Below are positions 36,933 through 43,436 of a stretch of DNA of 43,436 bases, piece after piece. The translations under genes and the position numbers were made by a program. The notes under the pieces are model-generated. The model searched no databases, was not told where the DNA came from, and saw only the letters and a list, made by a program, of their open reading frames with translations. The DNA comes from Myxococcota bacterium (GTDB lineage Bacteria; Myxococcota_C; UBA6777): contig JAKLKB010000047.1 of the NCBI GenBank assembly GCA_023150835.1, forward strand, positions 1 through 43,436. The letters are read 5' to 3'. Numbering within the stretch: the first letter of the stretch is position 1; each line of letters starts with the position of its first letter.

Positions 36933-37838
36933 ATGACCATGGCCTGGGTATTTGTTGGCACCCTTGGATTGCTCGCCGTCGGCCTCTTCTACCAACTCGG
37001 CGTCCTTGGAAAACAACTCGAACAAACCAAAGAACTTCTTGCTCGTAGCCGCGAAAGAACCGAATCTGTTGAACGCGAGATGGAGCAAAAAAACAACCAA
37101 CTCAAAGACGTTCAAAAAAATCAGTCCGAAGGCAAAGGCCAACAAAAGGACTTGCGTAACAAACTCCGCGACGTGCGCGTTGAAAACGACGAACTCAAAG
37201 CACGCCTCAAACAACTTCACGCCGAATCTCCCGAAGCTGAAACCGAACTGGTTGCTCTCCGTGAGCGCTTCCAATCCCTTCAGATCGATCTCGCCAACCT
37301 CCAAAAAGAACGCGAGCAACTCGACGCCGAAACCCAAAAGAAGATCGACGAGATCCGCAACAAAACCAACGCTGAAAAGAAGTCTCTCCAAGACGAAATC
37401 AAAAAAATCACCGAAGAAAAACAATCCCTTGAGCGCATCCAACGCAAGGTTGAACAACAACTCGAAAAAGAGAAAAAGCGCATCGGTTCTGAAAAGTCCG
37501 ATCTTCGCCGCCTTCGTGTCCGCGCAGACAACAATGATTACGCCTACCGCGTCACACAAAACCAGCTCGACCGCGCTTTCCGCGACAACCGCGAGCTTCA
37601 AAAGCTGCTTCAACAAGAACGCGAGCAGATCCTTGCCATCACACAACGCGCCGAAGAACGCTTCGGCACCGAACCCATGCGCGCCATCATCGACGAAGTT
37701 CTCGCCAAAGCCAAAGCCGAGGCCGAAAAAGCTGCGGCTGAGATCCAACCCACCCGCGACGAAGACGCCCCCGAATTCGATCCCGGCGCTCTCCCACAAG
37801 ACGACGAGAGCGACAACTTGAGCGCTTCTGCAAGCTAA
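36933..37838 (+). CDS. Membrane-anchored coiled-coil protein
   Basis: The 301-residue product has one N-terminal membrane helix (WVFVGTLGLLAVGLFYQL). It then has ~220 residues of nearly unbroken Glu/Lys/Gln-rich coiled coil (QLEQTKELLARSRERTESVE onward; LQKEREQLDAETQKKIDEI) and an acidic tail (DEDAPEFDPGALPQDDESDN). It resembles structural anchors of the RmuC/DivIVA style only in general form; no conserved domain is seen. GGAG lies 10 nt before ATG 36933; ATG 36939 is possible. Probably cytoplasmic-facing. Confidence 0.82.
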   Translation: MTMAWVFVGTLGLLAVGLFYQLGVLGKQLEQTKELLARSRERTESVEREMEQKNNQLKDVQKNQSEGKGQQKDLRNKLRDVRVENDELKARLKQLHAESPEAETELVALRERFQSLQIDLANLQKEREQLDAETQKKIDEIRNKTNAEKKSLQDEIKKITEEKQSLERIQRKVEQQLEKEKKRIGSEKSDLRRLRVRADNNDYAYRVTQNQLDRAFRDNRELQKLLQQEREQILAITQRAEERFGTEPMRAIIDEVLAKAKAEAEKAAAEIQPTRDEDAPEFDPGALPQDDESDNLSASAS

Positions 37839-38172
37839 ACTCACCCCTTTGCATCGGTTTTCTCTGCGCCTTGCCTCTCCCTCCCAACTCTTGGCTCTTT
37901 TTGACCTCTTTGTCTCTCCCTGCTTTGCTCGCTCCCGCTCTTTTTGCGCCGAGAAATCCACACTCCCCATTCTCCGTTAAAGAAATTTTCGACCCTGAGA
38001 AAAATCTATGAAAATCAACCTTTAGCGCGTAATTCACTTGCGCAAAAGGTTTCCTCCAAAAAAGTTATCCACAATTCCAGTGTCCCATTGTGGATAACAA
38101 TAAGAATATCTCTTGAACAAGAAAGAGATTCCTTCTCTAGTTTTGAGAAGGGCATATCGGAAAGGTTTGGCG
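37839..38172. other. 334-bp intergenic region with AT-rich half and DnaA-type boxes
   Basis: The right half is AT-rich compared with its surroundings and contains the paired TTATCCACA boxes (38064-38098) and a TTGCGCAA palindrome at 38038. No small gene is supported. An in-frame TTG at 38113 could extend the adenosyltransferase but lacks a ribosome site. Confidence 0.6.
38064..38098. promoter_or_regulatory. Inverted pair of consensus DnaA boxes
   Basis: GTTATCCACAA (38064-38074) and TTGTGGATAAC (38088-38098) are perfect inverted copies separated by 13 nt. Each contains TTATCCACA, the high-affinity DnaA box consensus. The surrounding DNA is AT-rich. They may mark a DnaA-regulated promoter, a minor DnaA cluster or part of an origin. 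No dnaA, dnaN or gyrB gene lies in the window. Confidence 0.6.
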
Positions 38173-38739
38173 ATGAAAATTTACACCCGAGCAGGAGATC
38201 GTGGAGAAACAGGGTTGCTTGGCAACGTTCGCGTGAGCAAAGCAAGCGAACGTGTCGAAGCCTACGGATGCGTGGATGAATTGGTGAGCTGGTTGGGGCT
38301 TTTGCGTGCGGAGGCGGAAGATTCCGAACTGATCGCACAGATCGCACAGATACAATCGGAGCTTTTTTTTGTCAATAGCGAATTGGCAACACCTGCTGAT
38401 CGACAGCCTATTGGCGAAGTGATCGAAGAAGATGCCGTCAAGCGCTTGGAAGATTGGATCGATACTTGTGACGAAGCTCTGCCCACACTCAAATCTTTCA
38501 TTTTGCCGGGCGGATCGAAGACTTCGGCTCGATTGCACGTCGCAAGAACCGTCTGTCGTCGTGCCGAACGTGCGGTGGTTCGCCTTGCAGAAATAGAGCC
38601 GCTTCGTGAGGTCTTGATCCAGTACCTCAATCGCCTGAGCGATCTATTGTTTTCTTTTGGGCGTCGCGCCAACCTTCGCGAAGGTGTCGCAGAAGTGTTG
38701 GTCACCAACCTACGAAAGTCCAGAATCCCCAACTCTTGA
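38173..38739 (+). CDS. pduO: ATP:cob(I)alamin adenosyltransferase, PduO type
   Basis: Transfers the adenosyl group of ATP to cob(I)alamin, giving coenzyme B12. The 188-residue length is normal. Motifs in order: KIYTRAGDRGETGLL (ATP-binding N-terminus), VEAYGCVDELVSWLGLLRA, LPGGSKTSARLHVARTVCRRAERAV (active-site Arg/Glu helix) and YLNRLSDLLFSFGR. ATG 38173 is chosen because AAAGG lies ~7 nt upstream and the family starts at MKIYT. No cobalamin riboswitch was found upstream; the leader instead has paired DnaA boxes. A dispersed repeat directly follows the stop. The family symbol (PduO/MMAB-type) is given by homology. Confidence 0.95.
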   Translation: MKIYTRAGDRGETGLLGNVRVSKASERVEAYGCVDELVSWLGLLRAEAEDSELIAQIAQIQSELFFVNSELATPADRQPIGEVIEEDAVKRLEDWIDTCDEALPTLKSFILPGGSKTSARLHVARTVCRRAERAVVRLAEIEPLREVLIQYLNRLSDLLFSFGRRANLREGVAEVLVTNLRKSRIPNS

Positions 38740-38740
38740 T

Positions 38741-38850
38741 AGGACTTCTACGAAATCCGCCCGTTGCGTTGTCGCAAAACGTAGGGGCATCTGCCCGATA
38801 ATCGAGCGTCTACGTACTCTCCTTTGTGTGTGCATCACTGGGATATCGTG
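38741..38850 (+). repeat. Dispersed ~115-bp palindromic repeat, forward diverged copy
   Basis: Aligns with the 117-bp unit at 1-234: GAAATCCGCCCGTTGCGTTG, ACGTAGGGGCA, GCGTCTACGT, CACTGGGATATCGT. The hairpin is reduced to GGGCA-TC-TGCCC. It begins 2 bp after the adenosyltransferase stop. Confidence 0.82.
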
Positions 38851-38900
38851 TTGCGTGGTTGGGCTTAACTGTTCTCATTGCAAAGGAGTGATGCGAGATC

Positions 38901-39470
38901 ATGGATCACCAGATGTTGCGCCAATCCCTTCAAGAACAAGGCAATTTTCTTTTGCAGCTAAAGCGTTTGCGTGACGCAGGGCAGATCCCAACAGGGATCT
39001 TGGCGCAGTTGGCCTGTGACACGGCCCTTTATGCGCTCCATCAATCTCCTCATCCCCTCGCGCAAACAGCCCCCGCTTGTTTTGCGGCCATTGAACTCCG
39101 CCGCCGATGGTTGGCGGCTCAACGCCTGCCTTCACAACCCACTACGCCTGTTCTTGTTGGAGACGATACCTTTTCGCCCTTTGGCGTGGAGGTGGGGATG
39201 CCCCTCGAACAAGCCCTCCAGCGAGTCGTCGACGCTGCCCGCCGAACCGCACACGAACACGCCGTCCTTCAAACAGGCACCGAATCGACCAATGCTGCAG
39301 CAGATGCTGCCGATCAAGAAGAATATGCTTTGCGTGCGCTGGCGTGGGCGCAAGCGGCGGCTGCTGCTCTCGTTCCCCCCGAACAATCTTCCATCACACG
39401 CGAACAAGAAGCCGAACGCCAACGACAAGCATTCCTCGTGTTGCTTGAAGCACCCGCACAGATCGCCTGA
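38901..39470 (+). CDS. Unknown Ala/Gln-rich cytoplasmic protein
   Basis: The 189-residue product has no signal peptide or membrane helix. The N-terminal half is helical (MLRQSLQEQGNFLLQLKRL, LAQLACDTALYALHQ) with a short central segment (VLVGDDTFSPFGVEVGMPLEQAL). The rest is Ala/Glu/Gln-rich, probably helical. I do not recognise a family. Start ATG 38901 has GAG 4 nt upstream and AAGGAG further upstream. It converges on a lipoprotein gene. Confidence 0.7.
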   Translation: MDHQMLRQSLQEQGNFLLQLKRLRDAGQIPTGILAQLACDTALYALHQSPHPLAQTAPACFAAIELRRRWLAAQRLPSQPTTPVLVGDDTFSPFGVEVGMPLEQALQRVVDAARRTAHEHAVLQTGTESTNAAADAADQEEYALRALAWAQAAAAALVPPEQSSITREQEAERQRQAFLVLLEAPAQIA

Positions 39471-39500
39471 AGCATCCGCACAGATCACCGACTCCTCCAA

Positions 39501-40241
39501 TCACTTAAAACAGAGATTGTCTTCAACGTTGGCTTCGATGGTGAATGCGGGTTTGGTTGGGGCTGCCACAAAGTCGATCTCTTTGCAAGCAAAGTAATCG
39601 CCCGGAGTGGTCGCATCGATCGGCTTGTCTTTGCGGCAAAAGCCCGCAACGACCACAAGATGCTTGCCGACAGGGATGTGATCATAGAGCAGCGGAAGAG
39701 AACTCGCAAACGGTGGTTTGATCGGAGTATCAAAAGGGGTCGCGCTCACCCGGTTGGGATAGTAGCGCCCCAACTCCAACGCAAGCAGATCTTGGGGCTT
39801 GGTGTCATTGAGTGTTTTGAGTCGCGCACAATCAATGGCTTTCCCGTTGAGATCGGTCTTGGGGAACACAAACAACCGTAGTGACGTGGTGATCGCTTCT
39901 TCCATCTGTTTGCTTAGGTTGTCGGGAAACTTCACCACAAATTGCCCTTCCGAAAGGGCTGCGCTAGACTTTCCGCACTTGTTGTTTTTTTCTTCGGCTT
40001 GGATCGAACACATCACATAGTTGGGGCCGCTATTGTCGAACGTATGGAGCGCATCGACACAACGCTTGTATTCGTTGGCGTCGGTTTGTGGGCAACTTTT
40101 CTTGACGCAATCCATCTCGGTCTTGCATTCCCCTGTGGGTGTGGGCTGGGGCTTGATCGGATCCACACAACCCACCCACCACCCGAAACACAACAACCAC
40201 CCACAAACGCCCATCATCCGTCTTTTTCTTGCCTTCAACAT
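39501..40241 (-). CDS. Cys-containing lipoprotein, unknown function
   Basis: From ATG 40241 (GAGG ~5 nt upstream) the product is 246 residues. A basic n-region (LKARKRRMMG) and lipobox WWVGC predict a lipoprotein. The mature part has several Cys (CKTEMDCVKKSCPQTD, YKRCVDAL, CSIQAEEKNNKCGK, CARL, CRKDK, CKEID), consistent with disulfides in the periplasm or at the surface. No family is recognised. A longer in-frame extension to 40388 is rejected because the signal peptide would be internal. Confidence 0.82.
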   Translation of the reverse strand: MLKARKRRMMGVCGWLLCFGWWVGCVDPIKPQPTPTGECKTEMDCVKKSCPQTDANEYKRCVDALHTFDNSGPNYVMCSIQAEEKNNKCGKSSAALSEGQFVVKFPDNLSKQMEEAITTSLRLFVFPKTDLNGKAIDCARLKTLNDTKPQDLLALELGRYYPNRVSATPFDTPIKPPFASSLPLLYDHIPVGKHLVVVAGFCRKDKPIDATTPGDYFACKEIDFVAAPTKPAFTIEANVEDNLCFK

Positions 40242-40554
40242 ACTTTCCTCGATCTTTTTCCCGATGTTGCTTGCTTTGCACAAAGTGTTTGTTTGCGGCT
40301 GTTGCAAAGGCCCTTGCGTTGGGGCATTCGATAAAACAGGCCACCGACAAACACAGGCGACGCTAGAAGAATTGGCCCCACCTGTCAAGCGCCATCCCCG
40401 CTACTGTCAACGTCATGCTCGATGCGCAAAGGTCTAGGAAACAAGAGAACTTATTGCTTGAGGCGATCGGGTGCGTTATGATGTCCCGCACACTGCACCG
40501 TGCGGTGGTTTGTTGCGTGCGCTTTCCTTACACTACGGAGGCAGAGAGACGCAC

Positions 40555-43436
40555 ATGTCTTTCTGGAAGCCTAAAGAAATCCTTCAGCGTCTTGATGCGC
40601 AGATCCGTCAACCCAACAACGAATCTTCGTTGCTTCGTCTCTGGCGAGACTCTGATCTTTCCCACCGCCTCCTTTCGGTCTTGCAGCGCGCCAACCAAGC
40701 CCTCTCTCGCGCAAATGCCCAATCCCAAATCCGCGAGTGGCTCACCCAAGAAAGCCGCCACCTCCAACTCCACGGGCCTTGGTTTCTTTTGTGGCGCGAA
40801 CTCTTCCCCTTGCTTCAACCCGCCCCCCTTCGCTCCTCCACGTCTATACATCCCGAACATCCGCAATCTTCGCAACAAAGACCAGCTTCTCCTGCTCAAC
40901 AACATTTTGCTTCAGCATCCCAAGAATACACACCCCCCAATCCTGCGATCCTTTCCTTGAATCCCGATCTTCCGTTGCACCCTCAAAGCCGTCGAGGGGA
41001 TTCTTCTGGACAAATCTCGGCTCTCCCTCATCCTCTTTCGCCCAAACACAAGGGGGCGATCTCTTCGGGGGCGATCTCTTCGGGGGCGATCTCTTCGGGG
41101 GCGATCTCTTCGGGGGCGATCTCTTCGGGGGCGATCTCCCAAGGTTCTTTGCCGCGAGCAGAAGCCCCCTCTTTTGCGAGTCCCCACCGAACGTCTCGGA
41201 TAGATGGGGAAGTCGAGGGGTCCCCACGTTCTTTTCAAGGGATCGCACCGAACCAAGTCGTTGCTTCTCTCCCGAGCGACGGAGGTGATCAGCGTCGTCC
41301 CAAAAGCGCCTCTCCTCCATCCGCGTCTCGCCCTGCGCAACCCCCCACAAGAGACTCAAACAAAGTCTCGATCCATTCCTCCCAAGGCTCGATGCCTTCC
41401 CAAAGTTTTCCAAGCGGAAGTTGGGATCAGTGGTCTGCGACAGACTCCGCAACGACCGAACTTGCGGACGCGATCGCCTCCAAAATGTCCACCTTTTTGT
41501 ACGCTTCTCCCATCGCAAAATGGGTGGACCCCGGCAAGTTTGAAAAATACCTGCAAAAACGGATGCCTCAATACATCGCGGACGGTGAATTGGATCTCAA
41601 CCCGATCCGAAAAACACTCTATAAAACCAACAACCATGACCCCGCACAGATCGAACGTTTTATCGCACAGCTCGCCGCACAGTCTTGGCCTATCCCGCTC
41701 AAGATCCTCGACTTATCCTCACCTTCGCCTTCGTCCGCTGCTGCGGCACAGACCACACAGCCGCCCTCTCCACCGCAAGGCGTGACAGTTCGACCGCTTG
41801 CGCGCAGCCTTTCGCAAGGCAGCGCAAGTGCTGTCTCCCAAGGGCCTCGTCACCCCGTCTCGGATGCTTCTCTTCAAGTGACTCCAAAACAGCCTGCTTC
41901 TCCTTCCAGCGCGGCTTTGCGCGTCACACCCAAACAACCCGTCTCGGCTTCTCCTTCCAGCGCGACTTTGCGTGTCACACCCAAACCATCCACCACCCCT
42001 GCTCGTGCCGACATCGGGACACCTCCCAAAAAGGAACCTCGATCTGTGGCTGCCCACTCCGCCGCTGCGCCCAGTCCTTCTCGCACGAATCTCTCCGCCG
42101 CTGCGCCCAGTCCTTCTCGTACGAATCTCTCCGCCGCTGCGCCCAGTCCTTCTCGCACGAACCTCTCCGCCGCTGCGCCCAGTCCTTCTCGTACGAATCT
42201 CTCCGCAGACTCTTCTCGTCCTGCGCCTCGTGAGGCGAATAAGCCGCCTCCCCAAGAATCCTCTCTCCAATCTTCGCGTTATGCTTCTTTTTCAGATATC
42301 GTCCCGGCTTCGGGACCCAACAAGCCTCTCTCTGTCGAACAACCGTCCGCAGCAGCGGGCTATTTCCCAAGCGGAAGTTGGGATCAGCACGACGCATCTC
42401 CTGTCCCCGATCAGATCGAGCAATTGCTTCAACTTCTGATCAACGAACTCTCTTTGACAAGGCTTTCTCGCTTTGTCGATCCGCACAAATTCGAGATCTT
42501 TTTGCGAAAGCGGATCAAAAAGTACATTCAAAATACGCAGGTCGATCTCGAACCCATCCGCGAAACCCTCTTGAAAACCCCCAAGGCGCTCCCCGAAGAC
42601 GTCGACGATTACCTCCGACAAGTCGCTCGAACCGACAGCCTTTTTTGGGTCTTTCGCTTGCCTGTCGGACTTCGGCGCGCAAATACGGCCCCCCCGACAC
42701 CTCTCAAAGGAAATCCTTCAGACGATCCTGAACTGGCCGCACTTCTCGATAAGTCGGGCCTTTTTGATGATATCTTCCCTCCCCATCATCCCCCACAACC
42801 TATCGCGCCCGCTCCTGTTCAAGAAGAACGCGTGAATGAAAACCGCGCTCCAATGGTCTTTCGTGACGCCTCTCTCTCTGGTTCGCGGGGTGATCTTTCG
42901 CAAGTGTCGCAACGACCGCCCATATCGTCAGGCTCGCGGGGTGACCTCTCGCAAGTGCCGCAACGACCGTCCATCTCGTCAGGCTCGCGGGGCGACCTCT
43001 CGCAAGTGCCGCAACGACCGTCCATCTCGTCAGGCTCACGGGGCGACCTTCCCAATTTTTCAACGCACGCATCTCCCGCATCTCCCCATGCGCAAGATCC
43101 TCGGCGGCAAGTGCCGCAACGACCGCACATATCGTCAGGCTCGCGGGGCGACCTCTCGCAGGTGTCGCAACGACCGCCCATATCGTCAGGCTCGCGGGGT
43201 GACCTATCGCAAGTGCCGCAACGACTGCCCATATCGTCAGGCTCGCGGGGCGACCTATCGCAAGTGCCGCAACGACCAACGGCTACCCTCGGATACCCTC
43301 AAAATCAGCAGGCATCGTATCCTCAGCAGGCATCGTATCCTCAGCAGGCATCGTATCCTCAGCAGGCATCGTATCCTCAGCAGGCATCGTATCCTCAGCA
43401 GGCATCGTATCCTCAGCAGGCATCGTATCCTCAGCA
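40555..43436 (+). CDS. Very long repeat-linker protein with two copies of an unrecognised domain (3' end outside window)
   Basis: ATG 40555 (GGAGG 13 nt upstream, AGAGAG closer) opens a frame with no stop through 43436, giving 960 codons and no C-terminus. The N-terminus ([19 protein letters not shown], then a helical ~75 residues) is followed by Pro/Ser linkers. Two diverged copies of an ~85-residue domain lie at ~300-385 and ~616-700. Both keep VDPxKFExxLxKRxxxYI then DLxPIRxTLxKT with no gaps, and each is preceded by FPSGSWDQ (285 and 604). Linkers hold [31 protein letters not shown] and QQASYP tandem repeats. There is no signal peptide, so it appears cytoplasmic. Function unknown; the SGS/RGD/QRP and Gln/Tyr repeats look disordered. 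Confidence 0.85.
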   Translation, partial: MSFWKPKEILQRLDAQIRQPNNESSLLRLWRDSDLSHRLLSVLQRANQALSRANAQSQIREWLTQESRHLQLHGPWFLLWRELFPLLQPAPLRSSTSIHPEHPQSSQQRPASPAQQHFASASQEYTPPNPAILSLNPDLPLHPQSRRGDSSGQISALPHPLSPKHKGAISSGAISSGAISSGAISSGAISSGAISQGSLPRAEAPSFASPHRTSRIDGEVEGSPRSFQGIAPNQVVASLPSDGGDQRRPKSASPPSASRPAQPPTRDSNKVSIHSSQGSMPSQSFPSGSWDQWSATDSATTELADAIASKMSTFLYASPIAKWVDPGKFEKYLQKRMPQYIADGELDLNPIRKTLYKTNNHDPAQIERFIAQLAAQSWPIPLKILDLSSPSPSSAAAAQTTQPPSPPQGVTVRPLARSLSQGSASAVSQGPRHPVSDASLQVTPKQPASPSSAALRVTPKQPVSASPSSATLRVTPKPSTTPARADIGTPPKKEPRSVAAHSAAAPSPSRTNLSAAAPSPSRTNLSAAAPSPSRTNLSAAAPSPSRTNLSADSSRPAPREANKPPPQESSLQSSRYASFSDIVPASGPNKPLSVEQPSAAAGYFPSGSWDQHDASPVPDQIEQLLQLLINELSLTRLSRFVDPHKFEIFLRKRIKKYIQNTQVDLEPIRETLLKTPKALPEDVDDYLRQVARTDSLFWVFRLPVGLRRANTAPPTPLKGNPSDDPELAALLDKSGLFDDIFPPHHPPQPIAPAPVQEERVNENRAPMVFRDASLSGSRGDLSQVSQRPPISSGSRGDLSQVPQRPSISSGSRGDLSQVPQRPSISSGSRGDLPNFSTHASPASPHAQDPRRQVPQRPHISSGSRGDLSQVSQRPPISSGSRGDLSQVPQRLPISSGSRGDLSQVPQRPTATLGYPQNQQASYPQQASYPQQASYPQQASYPQQASYPQQASYPQQASYPQ
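41053..41142 (+). repeat. 15-bp in-frame tandem repeat, 6 copies
   Basis: Six copies of GGGGCGATCTCTTCG-type 15-mers encode GAISS; the last gives GAISQ. Copies are identical except for the end of the sixth. Confidence 0.93.
42061..42204 (+). repeat. 36-bp in-frame tandem repeat, 4 copies
   Basis: Units at 42061, 42097, 42133 and 42169 encode [12 protein letters not shown]. Differences are mostly synonymous third-base changes (CGC/CGT in the Arg codon). Confidence 0.93.
42877..43278 (+). repeat. 51-bp in-frame repeat, about 7 units
   Basis: Seven occurrences of SGSRGDL, six of them followed by SQV-P/S-QR. Most are spaced by 51 bp (17 residues). One unit (starting about 43030) carries an insertion of unrelated sequence ([19 protein letters not shown]). 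Confidence 0.9.
43306..43436 (+). repeat. 18-bp in-frame tandem repeat, 7 copies plus a cut-off eighth
   Basis: Seven perfect copies of CAGCAGGCATCGTATCCT (QQASYP) start at 43306 and the array runs off the window. Identity at the DNA level, not just protein, points to recent expansion. Confidence 0.95.

Noticed and set aside
37839-38172. Cobalamin riboswitch upstream of the adenosyltransferase
   Set aside because: No B12-box-like core or multi-stem structure was found; only the DnaA-box pair and a TTGCGCAA site are visible.
37839-38172. Full chromosomal origin (oriC)
   Set aside because: Only two DnaA boxes are visible and no dnaA, dnaN, gyrB, parA or rpmH gene is nearby, so an origin is not supported, though a DnaA site is.
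41719-42270. Minus-strand Arg/Gly-rich frame in the long right-end gene
   Set aside because: It is the mirror of the 36-bp repeats of the plus-strand frame.
42877-43436. Regularly spaced repeats resembling a CRISPR array
   Set aside because: Unit lengths are 51 and 18 bp, repeats are contiguous with no unique spacers, and the frame stays open throughout, so they are coding minisatellites.

Overview
The window looks like chromosomal DNA of a Gram-negative bacterium of the Myxococcota or a related former-deltaproteobacterial lineage. This is inferred from gene content: three Hanks-type Ser/Thr kinases with extra domains (zinc ribbon, FGE-like, cyclic-nucleotide-binding-like, PEGA), large TPR and Ig-like lipoproteins, an outer-membrane-type caspase protein and a MoxR/DUF58 cluster. 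Only groES, groEL, argF and a PduO-type cobalamin adenosyltransferase are clear housekeeping genes. No tRNA, rRNA, IS element, prophage or CRISPR array was recognised.

Layout. 1-246: a 117-bp direct repeat whose two copies carry the same hairpin with its loop inverted. 285-8224 (minus): a zinc-ribbon/kinase/FGE fusion followed by a giant TPR/OmpA-like protein. 8401-10816 (plus): groES-groEL with a promoter-like site, a long inverted repeat and a clear intrinsic terminator. 11206-17848 (plus): an ECF sigma factor, a membrane protein with a DUF4384-like C-terminus, a caspase-fold lipoprotein ending in a predicted beta-barrel, and a large Ig/ASH-like lipoprotein. These four read as one envelope-sensing module. 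17921-22510 (plus): argF, an HD phosphohydrolase and a kinase with two degenerate cNMP-binding domains. 22918-25686 (minus): a TPR lipoprotein-like exported protein and a PEGA-type membrane kinase. 25879-36690 (plus): exported transglutaminase-like protein, membrane-anchored Ig-like protein, DUF4350 protein, MoxR ATPase, DUF58 protein and two small membrane proteins, probably one functional cluster. 36933-39470 (plus): a membrane-anchored coiled-coil protein, the cobalamin adenosyltransferase and an unknown protein. 39501-40241 (minus): a lipoprotein. 40555 to the end (plus): a very long open frame that runs off the window. It carries two diverged copies of an unrecognised domain embedded in tandem-repeat linkers.

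Three themes cross the window. First, short in-frame tandem repeats (9, 15, 18, 33, 36 and 51 bp) are inserted in the linkers of at least seven unrelated genes. Second, a dispersed ~115-bp palindromic element sits at the 3' ends of three genes. Third, regulatory domains are repeatedly altered at key residues: a kinase with GFG in place of DFG, and a PKG-like protein lacking the canonical phosphate-binding Arg in its cNMP pocket. The best candidates for undescribed biology are the sigma/DUF4384/caspase-barrel/ASH cluster and the tandem-domain repeat protein at the right end.
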